In this document: piece after piece, positions 52,061-60,170 of the stretch
Layout of the letters: every line of letters begins with the position of its first letter
Position numbering within the stretch: position 1 is the stretch's first letter
From: Conexibacter sp. SYSU D00693
GTDB taxonomy: Bacteria; Actinomycetota; Thermoleophilia; Solirubrobacterales; Solirubrobacteraceae
Assembly (NCBI RefSeq): GCF_017084525.1
Contig: NZ_CP070950.1
Coordinates: 682,001-746,000 of the forward strand
Length of the DNA stretch: 64,000 nucleotides
Reading direction: 5' to 3'
Translations under genes and position numbers: made by a program
The notes under the pieces: generated by a model
Database searches by the model: none
Seen by the model: the letters and a program-made list of their open reading frames with translations, nothing else
Told to the model about the DNA's origin: nothing

Positions 52061-52085
52061 GGGTGGTCAGTCTTCCTGACCACCC
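52061..52085 (+). promoter_or_regulatory. Leader hairpin before the subtilisin gene
   Basis: GGGTGGTCAG and CTGACCACCC form a perfect 10-bp stem with a TCTTC loop that ends 5 nt before the strong ribosome binding site GAGGAG (52091-52096). It could be an attenuator, an RNA-stability stem or part of translational control. Confidence 0.5.
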
Positions 52086-52101
52086 CTTCGGAGGAGAGCA
52101 G

Positions 52102-53802
52102 TTGCCCAGTCTCACCCGCGCCGTCGCCTGCCTGGCGACGGCCACCTGCGTCCTCGGCGCCGCGGCCACCGCCGCACCCGCCGCCGAGCGCCAGGAGCGC
52201 ACGTACGTCGTGGTGCTCCAGCAGGACGCCAGCGCCAGCGCCGGCCGCGCCGCCATCGAGCGCGCCGGCGGCCGCGTCGTCCAGCTCAACGACGCCGTCG
52301 GCGTCGCGACGGTGACGTCCACGAACGCGTCGTTCGCGGACGAGGCCGTCAAGTCCAAGGCCGTCGCCGGCGCCGCGACGGACCGTGCCGTGGGCAAGGC
52401 CCCGGCCGACCAGGCCCAGCTGGCCCAGCGCCGCGAGGTCGAGCGCATGGAGGCCGCCCGCCTCGCCCGGCAGGCGCCGGGCGTCGCCGCGCCGAGCCTC
52501 GCGCCGGCCGGCCCGCTCGCCGATCCGCTGACGCCGCTGCAGTGGGACATGGACATGATCGACGCCGACGCGTCGGGCTCCTACGCCACGCAGCAGGGCA
52601 GCCACGACGTCCGGGTCGGCGTGATCGACACCGGCATCGACGGCTCGCACCCGGACATCGCGCCGAACTTCGACGCGCAGCTGTCGCGGAACTTCACCGT
52701 GGACGACCCCGTGATCGACGGCTCGTGCGCCTCGGACCCCGACGGGTCCTGCACCGACCCGGCCGACGTCGACGAGGACGGCCACGGCACGCACGTCGCC
52801 GGCACGATCGGCTCGCCGCTCAACGGCGTGGGCATCGGCGGCGTCGCGCCGAAGGTGTCGCTGGTCAACCTGCGCGCCGGCCAGGACTCCGGCTACTTCT
52901 TCCTGCAGCCGGTGGTCAACGCGCTCACCTACGCCGGTGACAACGGGATCGACGTCGTGAACATGTCGTTCTACATCGACCCCTGGCTCTACAACTGCCG
53001 CAACAACCCGGCGGACTCGCCCGAGGCGCAGGCCCAGCAGCGGACGATCCTCACCGCGACGCAGCGCGCGCTGGACTACGCGCGGCGACACGGCGTGACG
53101 CTCATCGCCGCCGAGGGCAACGGCAACACCGACCTCGGCCGGCCGACGTTCGACGACAGCTCGCCGGACTACCCGCCGGACGCCGCGTACGACCGGACGA
53201 TCGACAACCGCTGCAAGTCGATGCCCACCGAGGCCGACGGCGTGATCGGCGTCACCTCGGTCGGCCCGAGCGGGCGCAAGGCCTACTACTCCGACTACGG
53301 CGTGGAGCAGGCCGACGTGTCGGCGCCGGGCGGCGACCGCCGGGACTTCCCGGGCACCGACCGCTACCTGTCGCCGACGAACACGATCCTCGCCCCGTAC
53401 CCCGAGGCGCTGGCGCGGGCCAACGGCGAGATCGACGACGACGGCACGCCGAACACGCCGTTCGTCGTGCGTGACTGCACCGGCGGCCCGTGCAGCTACT
53501 ACCAGTACCTGCAGGGCACCTCGATGGCCGCGCCCCACGCGGTCGGCGTCGCGGCGCTGATCATCGCGCAGGAGGGCCGGCGCGACCGCCGGCACGGCGG
53601 CGTGACGGCCGACCCGGATCGGGTCGAGCAGCGGCTGCTGCGCACGGCGGTCGACACCCCGTGCCCGACGCCGCGCACGCTCGACTACCCCGACCTCGAC
53701 GAGCCGTACACCGCGACGTGCGAGGGGCTGCCGACGCGCAACGGGTTCTACGGCGACGGCATCGTGAACGCCGCCCGCGCCGTGACCGACGTCAAGGGCT
53801 AG
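52102..53802 (+). CDS. Secreted subtilisin-like serine protease (S8)
   Basis: A 566-residue exported protease. The signal peptide ends near ATAAPAAE, followed by an inhibitor I9-like propeptide (ERTYVVVLQQDAS). The catalytic triad is Asp176 (VIDTGIDGSHPD), His228 (GHGTHVAG) and Ser474 (GTSMAAPHAVG). The start is TTG 52102, placed 5 nt after GAGGAG; an in-frame start at 52063 would lie in the leader hairpin. It is one of the few genes with a strong Shine-Dalgarno sequence and a structured leader. Confidence 0.9.
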   Translation: MPSLTRAVACLATATCVLGAAATAAPAAERQERTYVVVLQQDASASAGRAAIERAGGRVVQLNDAVGVATVTSTNASFADEAVKSKAVAGAATDRAVGKAPADQAQLAQRREVERMEAARLARQAPGVAAPSLAPAGPLADPLTPLQWDMDMIDADASGSYATQQGSHDVRVGVIDTGIDGSHPDIAPNFDAQLSRNFTVDDPVIDGSCASDPDGSCTDPADVDEDGHGTHVAGTIGSPLNGVGIGGVAPKVSLVNLRAGQDSGYFFLQPVVNALTYAGDNGIDVVNMSFYIDPWLYNCRNNPADSPEAQAQQRTILTATQRALDYARRHGVTLIAAEGNGNTDLGRPTFDDSSPDYPPDAAYDRTIDNRCKSMPTEADGVIGVTSVGPSGRKAYYSDYGVEQADVSAPGGDRRDFPGTDRYLSPTNTILAPYPEALARANGEIDDDGTPNTPFVVRDCTGGPCSYYQYLQGTSMAAPHAVGVAALIIAQEGRRDRRHGGVTADPDRVEQRLLRTAVDTPCPTPRTLDYPDLDEPYTATCEGLPTRNGFYGDGIVNAARAVTDVKG

Positions 53803-53818
53803 TCAAGGCCCTGGCCAC

Positions 53819-53846
53819 GAGCGGGCGCCAGACCTGGCGCCCGCTC
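53819..53846. terminator. Hairpin terminator after the protease gene
   Basis: GAGCGGGCGCCA and TGGCGCCCGCTC form a perfect 12-bp stem with a GACC loop, 17 bp after the stop codon. Confidence 0.65.
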
Positions 53847-53869
53847 GGCGGCCCGGGCATGATGGGCCC

Positions 53870-54268
53870 ATGAGCACCGAGGTCCCGGCCGGCGACGAGC
53901 GCGAGTCGGACAAGCGCGAGCCGCCGGCGATCGTCCGCCGGCTGCAGGACCGCCGCGAGAGCCACCGCGACCACGGGATCATCTACCGCGGCGCGTTCCT
54001 CGTCGCGGGCTTCACCGTCCTGCTGGGCGGCCTGGCGATGCTCGTGCTCCCGGGGCCGGCGCTGCTCGTCATCCCGATCGGGCTGGCGATCCTGTCGCTC
54101 GAGTTCGCGTGGGCGGCGCGGGCGCTGGACGAGATCCTCGACAAGGCCGCCGCCGCGCAGGAGAAGGCCGGCGGGATGGGCACGCGCGAGAAGGTCGTGC
54201 TCGGCGTCGTGGCCGGCGTGTGCGCCGTGGCGGCGGTCGCCGGCTTCCTGCTCTACCAGGCCAGCTAG
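53870..54268 (+). CDS. PGPGW-family transmembrane protein
   Basis: A 132-residue membrane protein. MLVLPGPALLVIPIGLAIL is the conserved core of the family that usually reads PGPGW. Two to three hydrophobic helices are visible, with a basic cytoplasmic N-terminus. ATG 53870 is 6 nt after CATGAT. Function unknown. It ends in a CTAG shared with the convergent gene. Confidence 0.75.
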   Translation: MSTEVPAGDERESDKREPPAIVRRLQDRRESHRDHGIIYRGAFLVAGFTVLLGGLAMLVLPGPALLVIPIGLAILSLEFAWAARALDEILDKAAAAQEKAGGMGTREKVVLGVVAGVCAVAAVAGFLLYQAS

Positions 54269-54747
54269 GCGGCCTGGAGCGCCCGCAGGAGCGTCGCGGG
54301 CAGCTCGCGCGCCACCTCGTCGAGCTCGACGACCGGCCCCGGCGCGAGGACGCCGTCGGAGGTCGGCACGGCCTGCATCGCGCTGGCCAGGACCGGGCCG
54401 TCGCGGTGCGCCGCGACGACGACGACGGTCTCGTGCGGATCGGGCATCGCCTTGAGCGTCACGGCGACCGCGACGGCCACCGGCGACTGGGCGATGACCT
54501 CGGTGGTCGCGCAGCGGGCGAGGTGGGCCACGCGGTGGTCGTCGGGGTCGGGCGCCTCGAGCTGGAGCAGCGTCCCGCACGTGGGGTCGCCGTCGCACAG
54601 CAGGACGAGGCCGCCGCGCTCGGTCGGGTCCTCCCACGGGTCGTCGAGGTCGCCCTCGTCGGCGTGCAGGACGTGGCTGAGCAGCCGGCGGTGCAGCGCC
54701 CGCAGGAGCTCGTCGGTGCCGGCGCGGTCGCCGGGGACGCGGGTCAC
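54265..54747 (-). CDS. Hypothetical soluble protein
   Basis: A 160-residue acidic protein I do not recognise. GTG 54747 overlaps the MOSC gene stop (GTGA), so the two are translationally coupled. It has two cysteines in DPTCGTL and ARCATTEV and no membrane segment. Confidence 0.6.
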   Translation of the reverse strand: MTRVPGDRAGTDELLRALHRRLLSHVLHADEGDLDDPWEDPTERGGLVLLCDGDPTCGTLLQLEAPDPDDHRVAHLARCATTEVIAQSPVAVAVAVTLKAMPDPHETVVVVAAHRDGPVLASAMQAVPTSDGVLAPGPVVELDEVARELPATLLRALQAA

Positions 54748-55376
54748 GCGGCCTCGCTGAGGATCCAGGCGCGCAGCGGCTCGGGCAGCGCGGGCGCCGC
54801 GACGGCCTGCTGCAGCAGCGCGTGGTCGTGGAGCATCCCCTCGAACAGCAGCGCGATCGTCACCTCGTGGTCGGGGCGCTCGACGACCTGCACGGCGTCG
54901 CCCGCCCCGACGTCACCCGTCTCGAGCACCCGCAGGTAGGCCCCCGGGAGGCGGACCTGCGCGAAGCGCTTGAGCATCTTCGGGTCCTCGAAGCGCAGGC
55001 CGAGCTTGAAGCAGGGGATGCGCGGCTGGCAGACCTCGAGGAGCGTCGAGCCCACCGCCCAGCGGTCGCCGATGCGCGCCTGCGCGAGGTCGAGGCCGGA
55101 CGTCGTGAGGTTCTCGCCGAAGAAGGCGCCCGGCGCGAGGGGCCGGTCGAGGCCGTGTGCCCACGCCGCCAGGTCCTCGGCGGCGTACGCGTACACCGCC
55201 TTGTCGGGACCGCCGTGGACGCGGCGGTCGGCCTGCTGGTCGCCCTCCAGGCCCTCGGGGCCGACGGCGACGCGCCCGGTCACCGGCGCCTTGCCGATGC
55301 CGCTCATCACCGGACGCCCGCGGCGCACGCCGATCTGTGCCGCCCGCCCGACGTTGACCGACTCCACGCGCCCCAT
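54744..55376 (-). CDS. MOSC-domain protein
   Basis: A 210-residue molybdenum cofactor sulfurase C-terminal (MOSC) domain protein, like YiiM. GLEGDQQADRRVHGGPDKAVYAY, the core ending FGENLTTSGLD, and CQPRIPCFKLG with its conserved cysteine are all present. These proteins act on N-hydroxylated compounds or bind Moco. ATG 55376 is preceded by TACGAT (55388-55383) at 6 nt. Confidence 0.85.
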   Translation of the reverse strand: MGRVESVNVGRAAQIGVRRGRPVMSGIGKAPVTGRVAVGPEGLEGDQQADRRVHGGPDKAVYAYAAEDLAAWAHGLDRPLAPGAFFGENLTTSGLDLAQARIGDRWAVGSTLLEVCQPRIPCFKLGLRFEDPKMLKRFAQVRLPGAYLRVLETGDVGAGDAVQVVERPDHEVTIALLFEGMLHDHALLQQAVAAPALPEPLRAWILSEAA

Positions 55377-55419
55377 CGGCCCATCGTAGGCGCCCGGCTG
55401 GCCGGGTAGCCAGGACGAC

Positions 55420-56121
55420 GTGGAGCCTCCCGTCCTGACGCCCGTCGCCCGTGCCGGCGCGAGCGCGCTCTTCGGCGCGCTGGCCCGGACCTTCGGCACG
55501 CGGCCGCTGCACCCGGCCGGCGTGGCGTTCCGCGCCCGGCTGGTCGTCGAGGGACGGCCGCTGCCGGGCACGACGCTGTTCGGCGACCCGGCCGAGCACG
55601 ACGCCGTCGTGCGCTTCTCGCGGGGCTTCGGGCTGCCCGAGCCGCTGCCGGAGATCCTCTCGCTGGCGATCAAGGTCCCGGACGCGTACGGGCCCGGCGA
55701 GCACCAGGACCTGCTGCTGACGGCGACCGGGGAGGCCCCGGTGCTGCGCCACGTCTTCTTCTGGGGCCGCTCGCACCTGGCCAAGACGTACTCGACGGTC
55801 ACGCCGTTCCGGGTGGTGGGGCGGACCGTCGTCTTCGGCGCCCGGCCGCTCGCCGCGCCCGACGAGGACGCCGCCGGCGACCTCGACGAGCTGCGCGCGA
55901 CGGCGGCGCGCGGAGCGCTGGCGCTCGAGCTGCGGGTCGCCACGCCCCGGGGGCCGTGGCAGCCGATCGGCCGGCTCGACGTGGGCGAGGAGCTGCACCG
56001 CGACGAGCCGCTGGCCTTCACGAACGAGGCGACGGGCGGCGGGATCGAGCCGGTCGGCTTCGTCAACGAGGTCCGCGGCGGCGCCTACGCGGGCGCGGCG
56101 CGGTCGCGACCGCGGCGGTGA
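55420..56121 (+). CDS. Hypothetical protein with weak catalase-fold similarity
   Basis: A 233-residue soluble protein. VVRFSRGFGLPEPLPEILSL followed by AIKV recalls the haem-binding stretch of catalases, but the catalytic histidine region is not evident and the chain is short. I give no function. GTG 55420 is fixed by TAGCCA (55407-55412) 7 nt upstream. The gene is divergent from the MOSC gene. Confidence 0.5.
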   Translation: MEPPVLTPVARAGASALFGALARTFGTRPLHPAGVAFRARLVVEGRPLPGTTLFGDPAEHDAVVRFSRGFGLPEPLPEILSLAIKVPDAYGPGEHQDLLLTATGEAPVLRHVFFWGRSHLAKTYSTVTPFRVVGRTVVFGARPLAAPDEDAAGDLDELRATAARGALALELRVATPRGPWQPIGRLDVGEELHRDEPLAFTNEATGGGIEPVGFVNEVRGGAYAGAARSRPRR

Positions 56122-56131
56122 GGACGCCTGG

Positions 56132-56158
56132 CCGGGCGGGCCACGCAGGCCCGCCCGG
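56132..56158. terminator. Strong GC hairpin
   Basis: CCGGGCGGGCC and GGCCCGCCCGG form a perfect 11-bp stem with an ACGCA loop, 10 bp after the stop codon of the preceding gene. Confidence 0.6.
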
Positions 56159-56421
56159 GGACGTCTCGCTCAGCGACCACCACTGACTTCCTACGTCCCA
56201 GGACTTGCGTGTGTCTGCCTGGGCGGCGTGACACTCGAGGTCCCCGGGGCGGGCCACCGGCACGAGGCCGGTGCGTCACCCGGGTTGGGGGCCGACGAAG
56301 CGGCGTCCCTGACCACGTGGGCGGTCGGTCGAGGCCCTCCACGGTAGCGCCCCGCGCCCGGCTTGTGTGATGCATGTCCGGGGGCGTGCGAGGGCCTTGA
56401 CGAGCGGGTACGTCGAACCCG
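56159..56421. other. Gene-free, structured leader region before the CsbD gene
   Basis: About 260 bp with no credible open frame. GTGACACTC and GCGTCAC near 56227-56278 could pair around an inner stem CACCGGC/GCCGGTG. CGGGT and ACCCG flank the possible -10 TACGTC (56409-56414), 7 nt before ATG 56422. I match no known riboswitch class. It may hold a stress promoter or an unrecognised RNA. Confidence 0.35.
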
Positions 56422-56829
56422 ATGACCGACCAAGAGCGCACCGCCGGCGGGCTCGCCGGCAAGGTTGCAGGCAAGGTGAAGGCCGTCGCCGGCTCGCTGG
56501 CGGGCGACCAGGACCTCCAGCGTGAGGGCCGCCTCCAGGAGGCGGCGTCCGACGCCGAGCGCGAAGCGCTCGAGCGCGACGCCGAGGCCACCCGCAAGGA
56601 GCAGCAGGCCGACGTCGAGGCCCGTCAGGCCGAGGCGCAGGCCGAGCGTGAGCGCCTCGAGGCCGAGACCCGCGCCGCCGAGCGCGAGCAGGCCGCCGAG
56701 GAGGACCGGCGCAAGGCCGAGGCCGAGGCGCGCCGCGACGCGGCGACCGAGGAGGCCGACGCGGCCCGCATCGAACGCGAGGCCCGGCTGGCCGAGGAGC
56801 GCGCCGCGGCGCTGGAGGGCGAGCGATGA
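56422..56829 (+). CDS. CsbD-like stress protein with coiled-coil extension
   Basis: A 135-residue protein. Residues ~8-42 (GLAGKVAGKVKAVAGSLAGD) are a CsbD-type stress-protein domain. The remainder is a highly charged Glu/Ala/Arg coiled coil. Ordinary CsbD proteins are ~60-70 residues, so the extension is unusual. The next gene overlaps at ATGA. Confidence 0.72.
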   Translation: MTDQERTAGGLAGKVAGKVKAVAGSLAGDQDLQREGRLQEAASDAEREALERDAEATRKEQQADVEARQAEAQAERERLEAETRAAEREQAAEEDRRKAEAEARRDAATEEADAARIEREARLAEERAAALEGER

Positions 56830-57353
56830 GCCTCGTCCGCCTGCTGCCGCGCGTCGCCGTCGACGCCTCGCTGCGCGTCGCGCGCATCCCCTGGAGCACC
56901 GCCGCACGCGTCGTGCGCCGCGGTGAGGACCCGGGCGCGGCCGACCTCGCGGTCGACCGCCTCGACGCCACGGTCCGCGACGTCGCCGGACGGCTGATGG
57001 GCGACGGGGCGATCCGCGAGGACGCCGCCCGCCGTCGCGAGGCCGCCGACGAGCGCGAGCGCGCGCTGCGGCTGCGCTCGACCGCCGAGGAGGTCCGCGA
57101 GGAGGCCCAGGCCGAGCGCGAGGAGAAGACCCAGCGCGCCCGCCGCGCCGAGGCCCAGCGCAAGGACGCCGCCCGCGAGGCCGAGCAGCGCGCCAAGGAG
57201 GCCGCGAAGGCCCGCGACCGCGAGGCGCGCCTCAGTGAGCTCGAGGACCGCGACAAGGCCCTGCGCGAGCGCGAGGACGCGCTGCGCACCGAGGACGAGG
57301 CCGCCCGCCTCCAGCAGGCCGCGGCCGGCGTGAAGGAGCGCCGCAAGCGCTAG
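56826..57353 (+). CDS. Charged coiled-coil protein coupled to CsbD
   Basis: A 175-residue protein. The first ~65 residues form an amphipathic helical lead (LLPRVAVDASLRVARIPWS), and the rest is a long Glu/Arg/Ala coiled coil like that of its neighbour. ATG 56826 overlaps the CsbD stop. The two proteins may pair through their coiled coils. No enzyme motif. Confidence 0.65.
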   Translation: MSLVRLLPRVAVDASLRVARIPWSTAARVVRRGEDPGAADLAVDRLDATVRDVAGRLMGDGAIREDAARRREAADERERALRLRSTAEEVREEAQAEREEKTQRARRAEAQRKDAAREAEQRAKEAAKARDREARLSELEDRDKALREREDALRTEDEAARLQQAAAGVKERRKR

Positions 57354-57365
57354 CGCCGAGGTGGG

Positions 57366-57400
57366 AGGGGGTGGAAGGTGCCTGGCACCTTCCACCCCCT
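57366..57400. repeat. 16-bp perfect hairpin with GTGCCTGGCAC core
   Basis: AGGGGGTGGAAGGTGC and GCACCTTCCACCCCCT pair perfectly around a CTG loop. The right arm overlaps the stop of the convergent CoA-binding gene. It shares its core with the element at 6752-6778. Confidence 0.7.
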
Positions 57401-57791
57401 AGAGGCGAGGGAGCTCGATCGCCGGGCAGCGGTCCATGACGACCCGCAGCCCGGCGGTCCGCGCCCGCTGCGCGGCGTCGTGATCGATGACCCCGAGCTG
57501 CAGCCAGACGCCCTTCGCACCCACGGCGATCGCCTCGTCGACGTGCGCGCCGGCCTGGTCGGAGCGGCGGAAGACGTCGACGACGTCGATCGGCTCCGGC
57601 ACGTCGGCGAGCGTGGGGTAGGCGCGCTCGCCCAGGACCTCGTCGGCCTTCGGGGTGACCGGGATGACCCGGAAGCCGCGGTCCTGCAGCAGCTTGCCGA
57701 TGCGGTGCGAGTCGCGCCACGGGTCGGGCGACAGGCCCACCACGGCCCACGTCCTCGTCTCGGTCAGCAGGGCCCGGACGTCGTCCTCCAT
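57399..57791 (-). CDS. CoA-binding (YccU-like) protein
   Basis: A 130-residue single Rossmann domain of the CoA-binding family related to the N-terminus of succinyl-CoA ligases. TWAVVGLSPDPWRDSHRIGKLL binds the nucleotide, GFRVIPVTPKADEVLG and GVWLQLGVIDHDAA complete the fold. ATG 57791 lies 7 nt after TACAAC. Function unknown. Confidence 0.85.
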   Translation of the reverse strand: MEDDVRALLTETRTWAVVGLSPDPWRDSHRIGKLLQDRGFRVIPVTPKADEVLGERAYPTLADVPEPIDVVDVFRRSDQAGAHVDEAIAVGAKGVWLQLGVIDHDAAQRARTAGLRVVMDRCPAIELPRL

Positions 57792-57859
57792 GCCTCCCGT
57801 TGTAGCTCGCGCGGACCGCCGGGGGTGGTGGCGCGCGCAGGCTCGGGTACCGCTGGCAC

Positions 57860-58321
57860 ATGACCGAGCCGACCGTCACCCCCGAGGAGCTCGAGCGCAC
57901 CCTCCAGGCCGACCTGCGCCGTCTGGGCGACCGCCTCGTCGACGCCGACTTCGCGGGCCAGCTGTACCGAGGCCTCGCCGGCCGCACCTGGCACCGGTCG
58001 GCGCACGCCGACGGCACGCACGTCGCCCTGAGCTGGAAGCGCGCCGAGGAGGTGGTCAACGCCCTGCGGGCCGAGCGCGGCGAGGACCCGCTCGAGCTCG
58101 CGCAGACCGGCGGCGAGAGCTTCCTGTCGCAGGCCGTGGCGCACGAGCTCGCCTCGCTGGGGTGGGCGTCGAAGGAGCTCAACACCTCGCGCCACGACGA
58201 CGCGCATCGCGACAGCCCGCCAGACGAGCCGCGCACCGCCCCCGACGAGGAGCGCTTCGCGCGCGCCCACGAGGAGGCCGACGCCACCCGCCGCTCCGAG
58301 GTCCTGGGCGGGGGCCGCTAG
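57860..58321 (+). CDS. Hypothetical acidic protein
   Basis: A 153-residue protein, probably soluble. It has ALSWKRAEEVVNALRAERG in the middle and a disordered acidic tail. No family recognised. TACCGC (57848-57853) lies 6 nt before the ATG. The DUF2188 gene follows after 2 bp. Confidence 0.6.
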   Translation: MTEPTVTPEELERTLQADLRRLGDRLVDADFAGQLYRGLAGRTWHRSAHADGTHVALSWKRAEEVVNALRAERGEDPLELAQTGGESFLSQAVAHELASLGWASKELNTSRHDDAHRDSPPDEPRTAPDEERFARAHEEADATRRSEVLGGGR

Positions 58322-58323
58322 CC

Positions 58324-58569
58324 ATGGCCCACCTCGAGGTCGTGCCGCAGTCCGGCCGCTGGCTCGTCCGCTACGAGGGCGACCCCGCGTCGATCTCCGA
58401 GCACGACACGCAGGACGACGCGATCGCCGACGCGCGCAACCACGCGCGGGAGTTCCCTGAGCCGATCATCCGCGTGCACGGCCTCAACGGCGGCGTGCAC
58501 ACCATGATCGTCGACCCCGACCACGACGGCCCGCCGTCACGCTCGGGGCTCGGCGAGGCCATGGGCTAG
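58324..58569 (+). CDS. DUF2188-like small protein
   Basis: An 81-residue protein with the DUF2188 pattern: RWLVRYEGDP, a helix with TQDDAIADARNHAREFPEP, then IIRVHGLNGGV. Role unknown. It sits 2 bp after the preceding gene and shares CTAG with the convergent phosphatase gene. Confidence 0.7.
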   Translation: MAHLEVVPQSGRWLVRYEGDPASISEHDTQDDAIADARNHAREFPEPIIRVHGLNGGVHTMIVDPDHDGPPSRSGLGEAMG

Positions 58570-59348
58570 CCCGCGGCGCCCAGCGCGGCGAGCAGCTCGT
58601 CGTGGACGCCGGGCGCGGAGAAGACCGCGCCCGTGCGTCCCGTCCGGGCGCCGAAGTCCAGCGCGGTGCAGCGCCCGCCCGCGGCCTCGACCAGTGCCCG
58701 CAGCGGCGCCACGTCCCAGCGCTCGCCCTCCGGCAGCACCGCGACGTCGAGCGCGCCCTCGGCCACGAGCACCGGCCCCCAGAAGGACTCGAACCCCGCC
58801 ACCCACTGCGCGCGGTCGCCGAGGGCCACGACCGCCGCGCGGCGCTCGGGGTCGCCCAGGCCGCCGGGGTTCGAGCAGCCCGCGAGCGCGCCGTCCAGCG
58901 TCGTGGCGGCCGAGACCCGCGCCGGCCGCTCCGTCCCGTCGGGCAGCCGCGTCACGACCCCGTCGCGGGTGGTGCGCCAGCGGCGCCCGAGCACGGGCGC
59001 CGACACCATGCCGAGCACCGGCACGCCGTCGCGCTCGAGGGCCACGAGCGTGCCCCACACCGGGATGCCGCGGGCGAAGGAGAGCGTCCCGTCGACCGGG
59101 TCCAGCAGCCACAGCCGGGCCGGCCGGTCGTCGGCGCCGCCCTGCTCCTCGCCGAGGACCGCGTCGTCCGGCCGGTGGCGGGCCAGCAGCCCGCGCAGCG
59201 CCGCCTCGGCCTCGTGGTCGGCGGCGGTGACCGGCGAGCGGTCGGCCTTGTGGACGACCCCGGCCGCCGGCGCGGCGTGGGCGAAGTGCGCGACGGTGAC
59301 GGCGTCGGCCGCGTCGGCCAGGGCCACGGCGAGCTGGTCGTCCTCCAC
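58566..59348 (-). CDS. Inositol monophosphatase-family phosphatase (histidinol-phosphatase-like)
   Basis: A 260-residue Mg2+/Li+-sensitive phosphatase. VLGEEQGG, LLDPVDGTLSFARGIPVWGT and RWDVAPLRALVEAAGG supply the metal-site residues. Close in layout to HisN-type histidinol-phosphatases, but the substrate is not proven and no his genes are near. GTG 59348 is fixed by TAGCCT (59361-59356) 7 nt upstream. Confidence 0.87.
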   Translation of the reverse strand: MEDDQLAVALADAADAVTVAHFAHAAPAAGVVHKADRSPVTAADHEAEAALRGLLARHRPDDAVLGEEQGGADDRPARLWLLDPVDGTLSFARGIPVWGTLVALERDGVPVLGMVSAPVLGRRWRTTRDGVVTRLPDGTERPARVSAATTLDGALAGCSNPGGLGDPERRAAVVALGDRAQWVAGFESFWGPVLVAEGALDVAVLPEGERWDVAPLRALVEAAGGRCTALDFGARTGRTGAVFSAPGVHDELLAALGAAG

Positions 59349-59355
59349 GGGCGCG

Positions 59356-59365
59356 AGGCTAGCCT
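59356..59365. promoter_or_regulatory. Overlapping divergent promoters
   Basis: AGGCTAGCCT is a perfect 10-bp palindrome. It gives TAGCCT on both strands, 7 nt from the phosphatase GTG and 13 nt from the divergent ATG at 59379. Confidence 0.55.
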
Positions 59366-59378
59366 CCGCGACCGCTCG

Positions 59379-60170
59379 ATGGCCCGCCGGCGCGCCCAGC
59401 CCGAGGAGCTCGCCCGCGAGGGCGGCCTCGTCGTCCTCTCCGACCCGCGGCGGCCGGGCGGGCGGCTGCTGCTCCAGGACGACATGGAGGCCTCGTACGT
59501 CGACCTCGCCGACGAGCGCCACGTCGAGTTCGACTACCTGCGGCGGCTGCGCGACCTCGTCGAGGTGGCCGGCGCGCGCGACGTCCTGCACGTCGGTGGA
59601 GCGGCCTGCGCCCTCGCCCGCGCCCTCGCGGCGGGAGCGGGTGGGCGCGCCATGCGCCAGGAGGTCGTCGAGGCCGACCCCGCCGTCCTCGAGGTCGCCC
59701 GCCGTCACCTCGGCCTGCGCCGGACAGCGGGGCTCCGCGTCCGGGTGGGCGACGGTCGGGCCGCGGTGGCGCGGCGCGCGGAGGGCACGCTGGACGCCGT
59801 GCTGGTCGACGCCTTCGTCGGCGCCCGCGTCCCACGCCATCTCGTGACCCGCGAGGCCGTGGCCGACGTCCGCCGCGTGCTGCGCCCGGACGGCGTCGTC
59901 GCGGTGAACGTCGTCGACGTCCCGCCGCTGCACGACGTCCGCGCGGTGGCGGCGGCGCTGGCCGAGCACTTCGCGACGGTGGCCGCGCTCGGCGCCGGGC
60001 CGACGGTCCGCGCCCGGCGCGGCGGCAACGTCGTCGTGGTGGGGGGCCCGCCGTCGCTGGCGCTCGAGCGCCTGCGGGCCGCCGCGGCCGCCGACCCCTC
60101 GCCGGCCGCCCTCGTGCACGGCGCGCAGCTCAGCGCCCTGGTGGGCGGGGTCGCGCCGTGGACCGACTAG
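59379..60170 (+). CDS. Spermidine synthase-like methyltransferase-fold protein
   Basis: A 263-residue protein of the polyamine synthase/methyltransferase fold. VLHVGGAACALARALAA is motif I, QEVVEADPAVLEVARRHLG holds the acidic residue, and LDAVLVDAFVGARVPRHL follows. It lacks clear putrescine-binding residues, so true spermidine synthesis is doubtful. ATG 59379 begins the conserved part. Confidence 0.75.
   Translation: MARRRAQPEELAREGGLVVLSDPRRPGGRLLLQDDMEASYVDLADERHVEFDYLRRLRDLVEVAGARDVLHVGGAACALARALAAGAGGRAMRQEVVEADPAVLEVARRHLGLRRTAGLRVRVGDGRAAVARRAEGTLDAVLVDAFVGARVPRHLVTREAVADVRRVLRPDGVVAVNVVDVPPLHDVRAVAAALAEHFATVAALGAGPTVRARRGGNVVVVGGPPSLALERLRAAAAADPSPAALVHGAQLSALVGGVAPWTD

Noticed and set aside
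55420-56121. Calling this gene a catalase
   Set aside because: Only a short RFS...AIK stretch resembles catalase, and the catalytic His/Asn region and full length are missing.
56200-56400. Known riboswitch (c-di-GMP, c-di-AMP or SAM type) before the CsbD gene
   Set aside because: Some stems exist, but the conserved cores of these classes are not found.
59379-60170. Calling this gene spermidine synthase
   Set aside because: The fold matches, but the aminopropyl-acceptor residues are not evident and no SAM decarboxylase gene is adjacent.
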